Shown in pieces: positions 1 to 9,919 of a DNA stretch of 64,000 nucleotides. The translations under genes were made by a program, and so were the position numbers. The notes beneath the pieces are model-generated. The model was not told the DNA's origin. It saw only the letters and a program-made list of their open reading frames with translations, and did not search any database. Location: positions 19,293,683 through 19,357,682 of the forward strand of contig CM029669.1 of NCBI GenBank assembly GCA_017311315.1, read 5' to 3'. How positions within the stretch are numbered: position 1 is the first letter of the stretch; each line of letters begins with the position of its first letter. This stretch comes from Dendrocalamus latiflorus (lineage: Eukaryota > Streptophyta > Magnoliopsida > Poales > Poaceae).

Positions 1-137
1 CTTGCTCTCCCGGTGGTGGTGGCGGCGCGGCGCTGCCTGTGGGTCTTCTCCGGTCATCCGACTCCGTGATTCCGTCCAGTGGTTCGACTTCGGACGGACT
101 TCACTTGCTCGTTGGGACTTACGGGGTGCTTGGCTGC

Positions 138-1287
138 GAGAAAATTGATGATTTGCCATCTTCAAAAATGGGCTTCGCGTTTTTGCCACTCTCAATGTTG
201 GATTCGCAAAAATGTCATGTAGTACATTAATCCCTTGATTAGTATGTCATTTCATCCCTTTAATTCATTTTCTTTTTCTTTTTCTAATTTTAGGGACTGG
301 AAAAGACCCTTCTACCCCTGGTTATCCCTTCTTTTTCTCCGACGCCGGCGACGTGCGACCGCGACCTCCACCTCCGAACTCTCGTCGGCCGCTTCTTCCT
401 CTTGCGCCGTTTCCCTCGCTGTGAACTAGGTGAGGGCCCGACCCCTTGCTCTTTTAGTGTCTACACGGTTTTCCGAATGGAGTGACACTGTCCTCGTTTT
501 GGGCTAGATATGAATAGGGCGGCGCTGTGGGAGGAGCCGCAGGATGTCTCTTCCGACGATTCCCTGAGCTCGGATTCCGACGATGAGGCCGGGAAGGGGA
601 AAGGAGACAACGCCTTTGGGCTGCCCAACTCGTTTAAACCCGCTGCGGCAGCAGAAGGTGAGAGCTACTCCGTTAATTGGCTACCTCACGACTCTCTGTG
701 CATGGTTCACTTGCTGTTAGGATCTAAATTTGGTAATTTTGTGTAATTTTTGAAGTGTGTACGTTGTCCATGAGCTCTAAGATGAACTGCTTATCACGAG
801 TATGTAGGCTTTATTTCCTTGTAAATTTGGCATGCAGAACTGATCAATTTAGGCTACTAATCTTAGTGTTCAGGGACTCTCTCCTTTTCACCTTCTGGAA
901 GAAGCAAACAACATTGTTTTATATTCACGAACAATCTACAGAGATATTTTTCCCCAACCATCTTTCAAACTTGTTGGAAGATGGTTTGGAATTGATCGTA
1001 TCTTGTTATTGTTGTTTGTGTTAGTGGAAGAATACAGCAAGATGTTGAAGGAACTTGCTTAGATGTTAGTTTGTCTAGTATAAGTTGTTTTGCCGTAAAG
1101 AGGAATTAGCCAGGGGTAGAAGGGTCTTTTCCAGTCCCTGAAATTAGAAAAAGAAAAAGAATTAAAGGGATGAAATGACATACTAATCAAGGAATTAATG
1201 TACTACATGGCATTTTTGCGAAGCCAACGTTAAAAATGGCAAAGATGCGAAGCCCATTCTTGAAGATGGCAAATCATCAATTTTCTC
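138..1287. mobile_element. Pack-MULE (non-autonomous Mutator-like element)
   Basis: Long terminal inverted repeats of about 190 bp (138 to about 330, and about 1098-1287) match almost base for base when one is reverse-complemented. Both ends start GAGAAAATTGATGATTTGCC, a typical plant MULE terminus. A 10-bp direct repeat, GCTTGGCTGC, flanks the element at 128-137 and 1288-1297; this is the target-site duplication (MULEs usually make 9 bp, with 8-11 seen). There is no transposase. The interior is GC-rich and gene-like, with a short exon at 510-657, so it looks like a Pack-MULE carrying host gene pieces. The sequence from 1 to 127 holds nothing recognisable. Confidence 0.88.
510..657 (+). pseudogene. 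captured exon inside the Pack-MULE
   Basis: An open stretch from ATG 510 encodes an acidic, Ser/Asp-rich peptide beginning MNRAALWEEPQDVSSDD and running to a good donor (AAG|GTGAGAG) after about 50 codons. Upstream, 340-431 looks like a GC-rich leader ending in a donor (TAG|GTGAGGG), with a plausible acceptor just before 510. The two exons could be spliced from a promoter in the inverted repeat. Past 657 the sequence is AT-rich with no clear further exon. I do not recognise the parent gene. It is probably a captured fragment rather than a working gene. Confidence 0.5.
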
Positions 1288-1394
1288 GCTTGGCTGCCTA
1301 CCTCACGGCCGTGCGTGCACAGCCCAATCTGACAACAGCGGTTTGGCCCGGCTTGCAAGTCGGCTGCAATCACGTCCTGTTCAATTTGACGGCT

Positions 1395-1690
1395 TTTAGG
1401 TTCCGTCCGTTTCGACTTGAGCTTCTAATTTTTAGTTTATTTTATACTATTTATAAATTTTGTTTTGTTTTTATATTTTTGACTTTTTTGAGCTTTTTGC
1501 TGGCTCTTTTTTCTCGTATTTGTTTGCATTATACGTGATGGGTTAACATGTTTTTTCTATTTTTAAATTTTTTAAATTTAATTATGCTAAATAAGCATCC
1601 GTTAGCTACAGTATTTTTCAGTCAGCTACAATGTTTTTCAGCCATAAGCCGCTTAAAAAAAGCTCTTTTGAGCAGGACCTTACTTATGAC
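1395..1690 (+). mobile_element. MITE family B, copy 1
   Basis: AT-rich element of about 290 bp. It begins with a CGTTTCGACTTGAGCTTCTA-type end, contains TTTGTTTGCATTATACGTGA, and ends in CAGCCATAAGCCGCTTAAAA. The same order of motifs recurs near 15130, 23680, 54005, 54300 (reversed) and 55235, which defines a local repeat family. The termini are imperfectly conserved and no target duplication was resolved, so the superfamily is not assigned. Confidence 0.6.
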
Positions 1691-2724
1691 CCATGATTTT
1701 AAAAGTAAAAGTGGATGGTGTACGTAATTTTAAGTTTAAAAGGTCATTTAAGAATTTGTTATGAAAAATTATCTTATTTATTTTAATTTTAGGAAAAGGC
1801 CAAAACCAAAACCGAAATTACAGGGTATGGATAGCTTCACGATTCCTGCCCAGTGCGTACGCACACTAGTTTTTGGGCCGAGCTCTCGACACGGCCGGGC
1901 CGCTCGCTTCTCTGGAGCGGGGCAGGCCCATCACGCTCGCTGCTTAATTACACGGTCACACGCAGTCCGCGCTGCTACTCCCCCGCACGGCCACACCGCA
2001 CCACCCCGCTAGCTTGGTAGAAACGAGTCTAATCATTTGAAATCTGTCGGTTGAGTGCTGGCATGACGGCATCATGGGGGAAAAAAAGGGTTCGCCGGAA
2101 CGTGGCACCCTGCCACGCTACAAAGCGCCCGGCCCGCAGCCGGCCGCGGTGGTCGTCCGTGGCCTTCCGCCGCGGCTCAGCTCGGTCGTTGTCTCGCACT
2201 TGGGCCACGGACTCGCGGTCGTCGCCCGCCGCGATACGCTTCCCTTGTCCAGCCTCGACGCGTGCACGGCCATGGCCGTCTACTCGTTTTGCCCCTACCA
2301 CGTTTATCGGTTGCTGTATCCTTGGCCGCCGCCGGCCGGCCGGGGCCAGCTCTATCTGCCACGCAGGCCGCAGCCAGCTGGGCTAGCCCTGACTCTTTTG
2401 TCGGAATATAATTAGGTAGGCTGTCACTGACTTTTTGTCTCTAGCTAGCTAGCCGAGATCAGCACTGTACGGATGACGCACCATTCCATCGGTGTACAAT
2501 ACTCTATGTAGTTACCTAGATTTGAGCATTAAGTGTAGTTACCTAGATTCGAGCATTAAGTATTGCTTAACCATTGACAAGACAAACTATATGTCGTCGT
2601 GGCAGCGTGACTAACGTGCTAATTGTCGGGTTTAGATTCCCCTACATGAGCTAACAATGACGGGGAGATCGAATATTATTGGCAAGTCAAAAAAAAAAGA
2701 CTCATTGGCTGACGACGGCATGTG
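1691..2724. other. intergenic, no supported gene
   Basis: The part from 1850 to 2400 is GC-rich and open in several frames on both strands, but the overlapping ORFs have low-complexity Arg/Pro/Ala composition and no recognisable domain. A short direct repeat (GTAGTTACCTAGATT.GAGCATTAAGT) occurs twice at about 2507-2556. Nothing else was identified. Confidence 0.5.
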
Positions 2725-2985
2725 TGTCTCTTTTTTTTCAGTTTTTAAAAGTTATTTTTTTAATTTTTATATAATAGCTAGCTTTTTAGTTTTTATATAA
2801 TAGCTAGCTTTTAAACAAAATGTCATTTTAAGACGGAGTCTATAAATTAATTATAATCACACTATAGTAACTTTATTTATATAGGCAAAAACCACACATG
2901 AGCTTCTATTACTTCATATTCTTTCTCACAAATAACTTAAAAATCATAAGCCATAATCTAAAGCTATAAGTTGAGTTACACTTCT
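2725..2985. mobile_element. MITE family A, degenerate copy
   Basis: An AT-rich block with the internal order TTTTTAAAAGTT / ACTTTATTTATATAGGCAAAAACCACACATGAG / TTCTCACAAATAACTT / CATAAGCCATAATC. It matches, with much drift, the better copies at 12285, 24088 and 57228. A 29-bp segment (TTTTTATATAATAGCTAGCTTTT) is duplicated at about 2765-2815. The ends are too eroded to give a target duplication. Confidence 0.45.
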
Positions 2986-3417
2986 GTTGTAAATACAATT
3001 TGTTTCATTAATCACGGCACACGAAAAGCGACTGCTGAACCTTTTCGCTTGTTGCTTAGAGCTTAGTGGTTCTAGCATAAGTTTAGTGTGGAGTAGCTAG
3101 ACTAATAATGTTCACTAAATACAACACAATTGTACTATTTAGCCTTGGGTAAAAATTTTACAGTTGTTCATATATGTGTATACCAGTTTCTACAGAAATA
3201 TAGACCACAATGTACAGTAGATCATGTATACACTTTTCAAGGTTCTGCTGCTCGGTAGCACAACATCCCAACGGACAGCAAACACAACAGGAACGCTGCT
3301 TTCGCGAATTGGCAAATCATGCATCCACGCACGCAACGTATACGCAAGAACACGAAAAGAAACAAGTGTCACAGCATGCATATGCACGCATGCAAAAGAC
3401 CAAAACGTAGCAGCTAG
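2986..3417. other. intergenic
   Basis: No gene, RNA or repeat structure was recognised in this stretch. Confidence 0.5.
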
Positions 3418-4184
3418 CGAATTTTGGACACTGTTGGATCCCTGTGCACACAAAATTCCTGTTTTAACCCCCGAACGAAAAAATTTCCGGTTTTGGACCC
3501 CTTCTGAGCGCGGGATTACGAGCTGCCGCCACGTCGCCCGGTCCACCGCGCGTCCCCGCCGTCCACCGCGCGAACGCCGCCCCCGCCGCGCGATCTACCG
3601 CGCGAGCGCGCGATCGCGCGCCGACCGTGCGACCCCGTTCCCCGCCGCGCGATCGGCCGCCCGACCGCGGCTTCCCCGCCCGATTTGGATCAATCCATTA
3701 ACTAGCATAGCCATTTGGATCATGCATGGAACTCGGTCGCTATGCTCATTAATTAGCAATTCAATCAATCCATTAACTAGCGCGTTACAGTTGGTCCAGA
3801 TGGCAATTAACCGCCCGAATCCCCCGCCCGAATTAATGAGCATAGCGAACTAGTAAATAACTCGGTCGCGCGGTCAGAATTTGGAGTCGCGCGCTCCGCG
3901 GACGAAACGCGCGCTCGGGCGGGGGGAGCCGCGGTCGGGCGGCCGATCGCGCGGCGGGGAACGGGGGTCGCGCGGTCGGCGCGCGATCGCGCGCTCGCGC
4001 GGTAGATGGCGCGGCGGGGGCGGCGTTCGCGCGGTGGACGGCGGGGTCGTGCGGTGGACCGGGGCGACGTGGCGACAGCTCGTAATCCCGCGCTCAGAAG
4101 TGGTCCAAAACCGGAAATTTTTTCGTTCGGGGGCTAAAACAGGAATTTTGTGTGCACAGGGGTCCAACAGTGTCCAAAATCCGC
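3418..4184. mobile_element. GC-rich long-inverted-repeat element
   Basis: The left arm (3418 to about 3685) and right arm (about 3915-4184) are near-perfect reverse complements of about 270 bp. Both ends read GCGRATTTTGGACACTGTTG. The outer 100 bp of each arm is mixed sequence; the inner part is very GC- and CpG-rich (CGCGCGATCGCGCG-like). The loop of about 230 bp contains small AT-rich direct repeats (ATCAATCCATTAACTAGC twice). There is no convincing ORF. It resembles a non-autonomous long-TIR transposon or foldback element. The flanks are themselves CTAGC-rich, which hides any target duplication. Confidence 0.7.
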
Positions 4185-4754
4185 GGCTAGCTAGCACAGC
4201 CTAATTAATCTCGTTCCAGTGGATATACCGGTTCGCTCTTGAAATGATACATTATGGTATCGAATCATATCGGTCATACTGATGTACTATTTTAGATTTT
4301 AATATAATAATATATATTTATAAGTATATATACATATGTTTACTTATATATACACCGAATTTTAGTTATAATATTACTCTAAATACATAGTAGTAGGATC
4401 AAATATAACATATAGTTCAATAAATTCAATAAATTGTATTATCAATTTCACCAGTGTGGCTGGTATTGTCCAGTATTAGAGCAGATATGGCTGGTATTGA
4501 TCGGTATGGAAGGCGGTACAGAGCACAGGGCTACTTTGTGCTACTTGAGGTGGTGAAATGATATATACGACCGACCATACTAACCGGTGCCGGCACGATA
4601 AATTTGCTAATAATCAAGAGAAAGACAAGCCCAGGCTAGCACGCAAGAAGATTTGTGCGGCCACGGTTCTCACTATTTTTCTTTGGGGCACGCATATGCA
4701 TTTTGCCCCAAGAGGCAGAGGTAGAACTAGAATGAAAATGACCGGAATTAACTA
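4185..4754. other. intergenic, AT-rich
   Basis: AT-rich sequence with runs of TATATA-type dinucleotides near 4300-4350. No gene was recognised. Confidence 0.5.
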
Positions 4755-5990
4755 TTTTACCACATTATAACAATATATATATATATATATATAATTTTAA
4801 GCAATATTATGCTAAATAGTAATGTATCCGATAATTTTTAGCATCAATACTTTAACATAACCGATGGTAGTGTATAATGATAAAAGAAGTAGTCGAAATG
4901 CTTACCAAAATAAAGAAACTTGGTAATAATATTGGTTAGCTGCAGCAAACTACAGTAACTAAGGATGAAATCACAGACTTCAATGGCCTATTAAAAGAGA
5001 ACAAAATGACGTAGAGTTTTGAAGTAAAAAAGTAGAATGATCAAATGTAATTGATGCATTAACTTTTAGTATTTATGTTCTTTCTAGTTCAGAAAACGAC
5101 GAACCACAACATCATTAGTAATCTTCATCAATCCTTGTTTTCCCACATGGCTAATAAGTATATCATTCATGAAATCATCATCAATTAATTAAAAAGATCA
5201 ATTAGATATTTATATGTTCAATAGTTTAAGAACAATATAACATAAAAAAATATGCACAGTAGCTTACTTACTTGATATTGTGGTCAAATACTATAATTTT
5301 ATCTCCGATTTGCAATGAGCTAAGGCGGTATTCTAAAAATCAAAATTAAAACCCTAAGTCTTAACCCTATCATTCGATAAAAATTAATCAACAATCATCG
5401 CATTGAAACTCCAACTCACAAAATTAACCCCCCGTTCTTGAAAAAAAAATAAGAAAAAATTTAAAATAAAGTACATAATGATCGGGTAAACCATAGATTC
5501 CTTCGATCGGCGAGGGCACGAGGCAGCAGGGACTAGGTGGCATCGTGGCAAGATGGCAAGTGAGGGCTGCCGGTGGTGCTGATTTCTCCCGTTCCTCGGT
5601 GACCGGTCGCTGCCTGGATAGGCGTGGCTGTGCGGTGGATATGGTGCACATCTTCTTATTGACCGTGCAAGACGAAGAGACATTGAAGGTTGCTGAAATG
5701 TGATATGCTTTGGGATCATCAAATGGACCTTGTGACCTGTTGTGGTTCTCCCTTTTAGTCTAGCTCAAGGGTTAACTCGGTCTACTTTAGTTACCTCATG
5801 GGCTAAGGGATGCGGAGTCTTCTTGTGGATTGCTGTTAGCTATTGGGAATTTAAGCCATTAATGCTTCCTTTGTTAGGCTTCAAAAAAAAAGAACCAGTA
5901 TATTGAGTTTAAACTGAGAGATTCATATATTGACTAGAGATATTGATTTCTACTTAAAAAAATGGACCCGGTGTCCCGTAACACCGGGCC
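4755..5990 (-). mobile_element. 1.2-kb dispersed element, copy 1 (palindromic end)
   Basis: The whole stretch is homologous, in reverse orientation, to 45017-46225. Matching landmarks include TATGTACTTTA, TTGATTAATTTTTA, TGAATGATATACTTATTAGC and the GGGATCATCAAATGGA / GGGATTATCAAATGGA pair. The right end is a near-perfect palindrome at 5964-5990 (GACCCGGTGTC..AACACCGGGCC), and copy 2 ends in the same kind of palindrome. In copy 2 the region next to the palindrome encodes a 91-aa hydrophobic-tailed ORF. Here the equivalent reading (about 5580-5830) is broken by stops. The superfamily is not known to me; a terminal palindrome plus a small ORF could fit a non-autonomous DNA transposon. Confidence 0.6.
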
Positions 5991-7009
5991 AATAACTTAA
6001 CTCAGCCCGTGCCGAGAGGTTGGTATATACGTACAAGAATATTTGGATGTCCTGCCACGCCGTGCCCTTACAGCCGCGGCCCGCGGGCGAAACAGTTTTG
6101 CTGCGCCCTGCCGCCGCACGCACGCTAGTTTGCAAAGATTTCCCTTGTGCGATTGAGGAGCGCTCTCTTCTCTCTCAACAAGACGCACCAATGCCAAACG
6201 AACACACCTTTAAGGCATTTAGATTGCGTTTCGCAACGAACATAAAAAAGTTACGCAAGCAATCTGCATATACAGTGTAGATCTTCGTCGGCCGGGCAGG
6301 CAGATGGGCACAGAATTGGAGTCCGATTTCTGGGAGGGGGAAGGGAAAGCCTTTTTCCTCGTAGTGGAATGCAGAAGGTGCATGGGCTGCTGCTGAGTAG
6401 ACCATGCGACAAGCTACGTCTGCGTCGAATATAACCAGGCAATTTCCCGTGCCCCTAGGGTTGATAATGACAAATCGTTGCCAGGTCACGAACTCGTAGC
6501 CTTTTGTCAATCATCTTTATAGTACTTTCCCTGCGTCGACGTAGCATTGTAGGTGTAGCCTCCTGCTGCATGCCCTTCTCCGAAGCAGGCATGGTAACAA
6601 CAACGTTAGTCATGGCTTTTCAGAATATCACATACTTGCACTAAATGTTAAATATGGCAAGAGATAGACGAGATCAGATACTTTAAAATCAGCTACTTTT
6701 TTCAAAGTGCCGGTTCAGTCTGACGTCGATTTCCCTTTCCTCGGATTCCCAAACCTTCAGGTATTATAAGCAGGTTCTGAGTTAAACAATGATATAACGA
6801 GTAGAGTACGTACAGTAGCGTCAAAAATGGCATTTTCAGTTAAAATATACAGCAGACAAAACTTGGAATCATGAACTAATTAAAAATATTAAAGAAAGGA
6901 GGACGATGGAGTAAACAGGTGAGGAAGGACAAGCCCTAATCAACGTTGGGACTCTTCACGCACTTCTCTATTCATCACATCATAACTTTCTGTCTTTCTT
7001 AGCTCCATC
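5991..7009. other. intergenic
   Basis: Short GC-rich ORFs on both strands between 6000 and 6510 have no domain and no exon signals that I trust. The rest is unremarkable. Confidence 0.5.
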
Positions 7010-7010
7010 G

Positions 7011-7291
7011 ATGGGAACCGGATCCTCTGCCTTTGCATAGCAAAGGCAAATATTTACAGTGCAAACCATAATAGAGTAAAGCAAAATACTGTAGCTGCTC
7101 CAAAATTACTGTAGCAAAACGTATTTGATGCTGCTCCCACTATGGCAAAAATGTATTTTATCCTACCCACTGTACTGTAGCAGATGATCTAAGCTATCTA
7201 TTTGAGATCCAAGGGCTAAGATATGCCCTAAGGCATGCAACTATTCACCTGTGCTTTTGCCCATGCAAAGGCGGAGGATATTTGCCCCATC
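7011..7291. mobile_element. MITE with imperfect terminal inverted repeats
   Basis: The left end (GATGGGAACCGGATCCTCTG, then CCTTTGCATAGCAAAGGC) pairs with the reverse complement of the right end (GATGGGGCAAATATCCTCCG, then CCTTTGCATGGGCAAAAGC). The length is about 280 bp. A second, truncated copy of the left end follows directly at 7291-7373 (GGGTACCGGATCGTCTGCC). Both contain GTAAAGCAAAATACTGTA-like internal sequence. No ORF. Confidence 0.6.
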
Positions 7292-7373
7292 GGGTACCGG
7301 ATCGTCTGCCTTTGTAGGCAAAGGCAGACACCTATAGTATAAACCGTGAGAGAGCAAGGCAAAATACTGTAAC

Positions 7374-7779
7374 ATCCTGACATCAGAAAGATAAAAAGAA
7401 AGAAAGCACAGTGTACAGTACAAGTGTACGTAATACCATACTCTTCAAATTAACTTTGCGATCATTCATGCACAATTGCTAATCCTAAGTAAATTCAGAA
7501 GCCAATTAATTCACCTCATCTATAAATTAAAAGAGGCCGGAGGGAGTACACAAGTAAATTTAGGAGCCAGTTCACTCGATCAATCTTTTCACATATTTGT
7601 CGTTGTCAATCTTACGCTCTTAGTAATAAGCATGTACATCTATATCATAATTTTAAAGCTATGTTGTTTACGGACCATAAAGCCAGTGTGTGCTCATTCA
7701 TCAATGTTTTTTACCCCTGGTCAGGGGCGCACCCACCGGGGATCAGGTGAGGCTAGCGCCTCCCTACCGTCCGGCGGCC
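7374..7779. other. intergenic
   Basis: Nothing was identified except one Stowaway-like end (GGCCGGAGGGAGTACA) near 7532-7548, without a partner end. Confidence 0.45.
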
Positions 7780-8724
7780 CCCCTCCCCCGCGCTGGATAC
7801 TGTGCTCGGCGTAGTGCGAGGCACGGCGCTGCCGGCAGGGCACTCTGTGAGGGTGTCAATGGCGTTGTTGCTGCCGAATTCCTACCACAATCGTGAGGTC
7901 AGCGTGTTCTAGGTACACATGGTTATGAACTTCATTCCTAATCCAAATTTCTTGGAACTAACCAATTTCTTTACTAACTCGCCTATCTTTTTAAAACTCA
8001 CTTTTTTGTAGATTAAAGCAGAGGCGATCGCTCCAAAGTGGGATCACCATAGCATCAGCTGCTCAGCCCTATATGCTAAGGTACAAAGTTCTCCAGTTCG
8101 GCTTGCGCAAACCACGCTGATGTGCGTGCCACTCACCATGGGCATACGCAGCGAGAGCCGGACTGAAACACTCAAGCCGTTGCACTACAGGGAAGGTCAT
8201 GGCCATCACAAGAAAACAGGACCCATCAGAGTTCTGCTGCAGCCAAGAGCTATGACAGTGCATTTGCTCCAAGTGTACAAGGCGGGAATCATTGTGCAGA
8301 CAAGTCTTCCATGGACAAAAGAGCTAGTGCGCAGCTTGAAATGGACAATGTGTGTATGGGTGTCTGTCCCTGTCTATGTTGCCCCACTTGTTCTTGCTGT
8401 TTGTTGGGCCCACCCTGTCGCATTATCTGTGTGTGACAGGAGATTATCTGATCATCAGGTCAATGGGAAGACAATTTCTACTCTGGGTAGAAGAGATTTA
8501 GGTGAGAACTCAAAATAAGGAATTGTCTGGAGGTGCTGTAGTGAAGTGGAGGGAGAGGAGAAGCAAGAGCAAAGGCACAGCTTGGGACGCTACATGGAGG
8601 CAGGGTGGAGCTCAAGTTCGCCGAGGATTCATCTTCTAGTGCTGCCGTGGTGGAGACTGGTGAGGTCATTGGGGATCCCAGAGAGTTCGTTTTTGCTCAA
8701 TCATCGGCGTCTGAGTTCAATTAA
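7780..8724 (+). pseudogene. seipin-like pseudogene
   Basis: Seipins are ER membrane proteins that organise lipid-droplet formation. Read in pieces, this locus gives the plant seipin core: an N-terminal piece ending VRVSMALLLPNSYHNREVSV, then after an intron (7913-8011, GTACAC...TTTTGTAG) IKAEAIAP, SSPVRLAQTTLMCVPLTMGI, IRVLLQPRA, TSLPWTKELVRSLKWTMCVW and a hydrophobic membrane segment. The tail ends VIGDPREFVFAQSSASEFN before TAA 8722-8724. It is broken in at least three places: TAG at 7910-7912 exactly where Gln would close the exon, a frameshift with stop near 8515, and another frameshift near 8600. The first part of the gene, with the first membrane segment, is not recognisable. The retained intron argues for a decayed duplicate rather than a retrocopy. 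Confidence 0.75.
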
Positions 8725-9650
8725 TTCAGTCAAAGAAGGCACTGCCTCGGCGTGCACTCGCAGAAGTAGGAAGGCCTCACCTACGTGGCTACATCAGTCT
8801 GCATGTACCTGTGGGTCAGGTGAAGACCGTGGACATGTTTGAGATTACCCATCTCACCGTTAACTCATCTAAATTTTGATCCTGGTCTACCACTGCCTCT
8901 GGTCTTCCGAGATGCATGAGAAGGTTAGAGAATATGTGAAGGCATGTACGTGACCGGAGCGTGGGCCGAGATCCACACATACGCGCTAGGGCAAATGCAC
9001 AGTTGTCGTACCAGTCTCCATGCATAGCAGACCATATCATACGTAAAGGGCAAGCTCCCGTGCTTGGCAACGTAGTACCGGCTCTAGCATGCATGATTTG
9101 ACTGCCTCACGTATACTTAATCAGATGGCTCTCGTGACCGCCAAATGATTCCTCTCACAGTGCAAGGGACCAATGGATATGATCTGCATATGATGCATGC
9201 GAATTCCCTGTAGCTAGCTAGATAGCATCGGAGTGCGGCTAAGCTGGAGCTGTACTGTACCGTGCTGGCGACGCATGCAGCAGCCAGAGCCAGCAGTGAT
9301 CGATGACGACGAGATGCGCTCGAAAAGTTACCGCACGGCAACATTCTGTTACCATTTTACTGCGTGTATGTGCCGGAGCTAGCTCCTCTGGTTGGCGCTA
9401 TTGGAATGGGATGCATATGTCATGTATGCATGCATGACAGGCCGTGCATTTTCTGGGCGTGTTGTTTTTATCCGTGCATTTTCTGGGCGCGTTGTTTTTA
9501 GCAACGCGCTAGTGTTGCATTTCCCAATGGCTTTGCATGCCGTCGCGTCGTCTGTGCCATGCCACGGCGTGCCATCCGACCAAATCATGCCTTAATCACA
9601 CCAAAAACCACGTAACTCCGAGCCTTTCCAAGCCCATCGATGGATCGCTG
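8725..9650. other. intergenic
   Basis: No gene was recognised. It contains a 30-bp tandem duplication at 9442-9500 (CCGTGCATTTTCTGGGCG.. twice), followed by a short GCGTTG/CAACGC hairpin and CTAG. Confidence 0.5.
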
Positions 9651-9654
9651 TATG

Positions 9655-9666
9655 GAGTATAAATTA
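9655..9666 (+). promoter_or_regulatory. candidate TATA box of the bHLH gene
   Basis: GGAGTATAAATTA lies about 255-265 bp upstream of the chosen ATG and just before a pyrimidine-rich CTCCTCTGCC..CTCCCTCC leader. This fits a TATA box with a transcription start near 9690. The role is inferred from position. Confidence 0.4.
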
Positions 9667-9919
9667 TTCGTCGCCTCCGAAAGGCTCCTCTGCCTTTCTC
9701 CCTCCTTTGCTCCATGTTACATGTTGCCTTCTCGCCTCCTTCCCCTCCCTCCACGTCTCTCGCTCCAATCTGGTGACAAGTAATCGCAACAACCACGCGG
9801 CACCAGAGACTAAGGACACCTCATCGCTCGATCGATCTGGCCATGAAGGAGAGTTAGCTACAGGTAGTCCGTCTCTTTCGTGTGCGGCTTTGTTTCTTGG
9901 GGGGTTTCTTGATCAAGGC

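Noticed and set aside
2029..2415. Several overlapping ORFs of 61-113 codons
   Set aside because: High GC with mutually overlapping frames; no recognised protein and no exon context.
9480..9525. Helitron 3' end (GCGTTG..CAACGC hairpin then CTAG)
   Set aside because: Hairpin-to-CTAG spacing is about 1 base rather than the usual several, and it sits in a local tandem duplication; no 5' end was found.
9707..9919. In-frame upstream starts of the bHLH gene
   Set aside because: The family N-terminus MALEAVVF begins at 9920; the extra residues look like translated leader.
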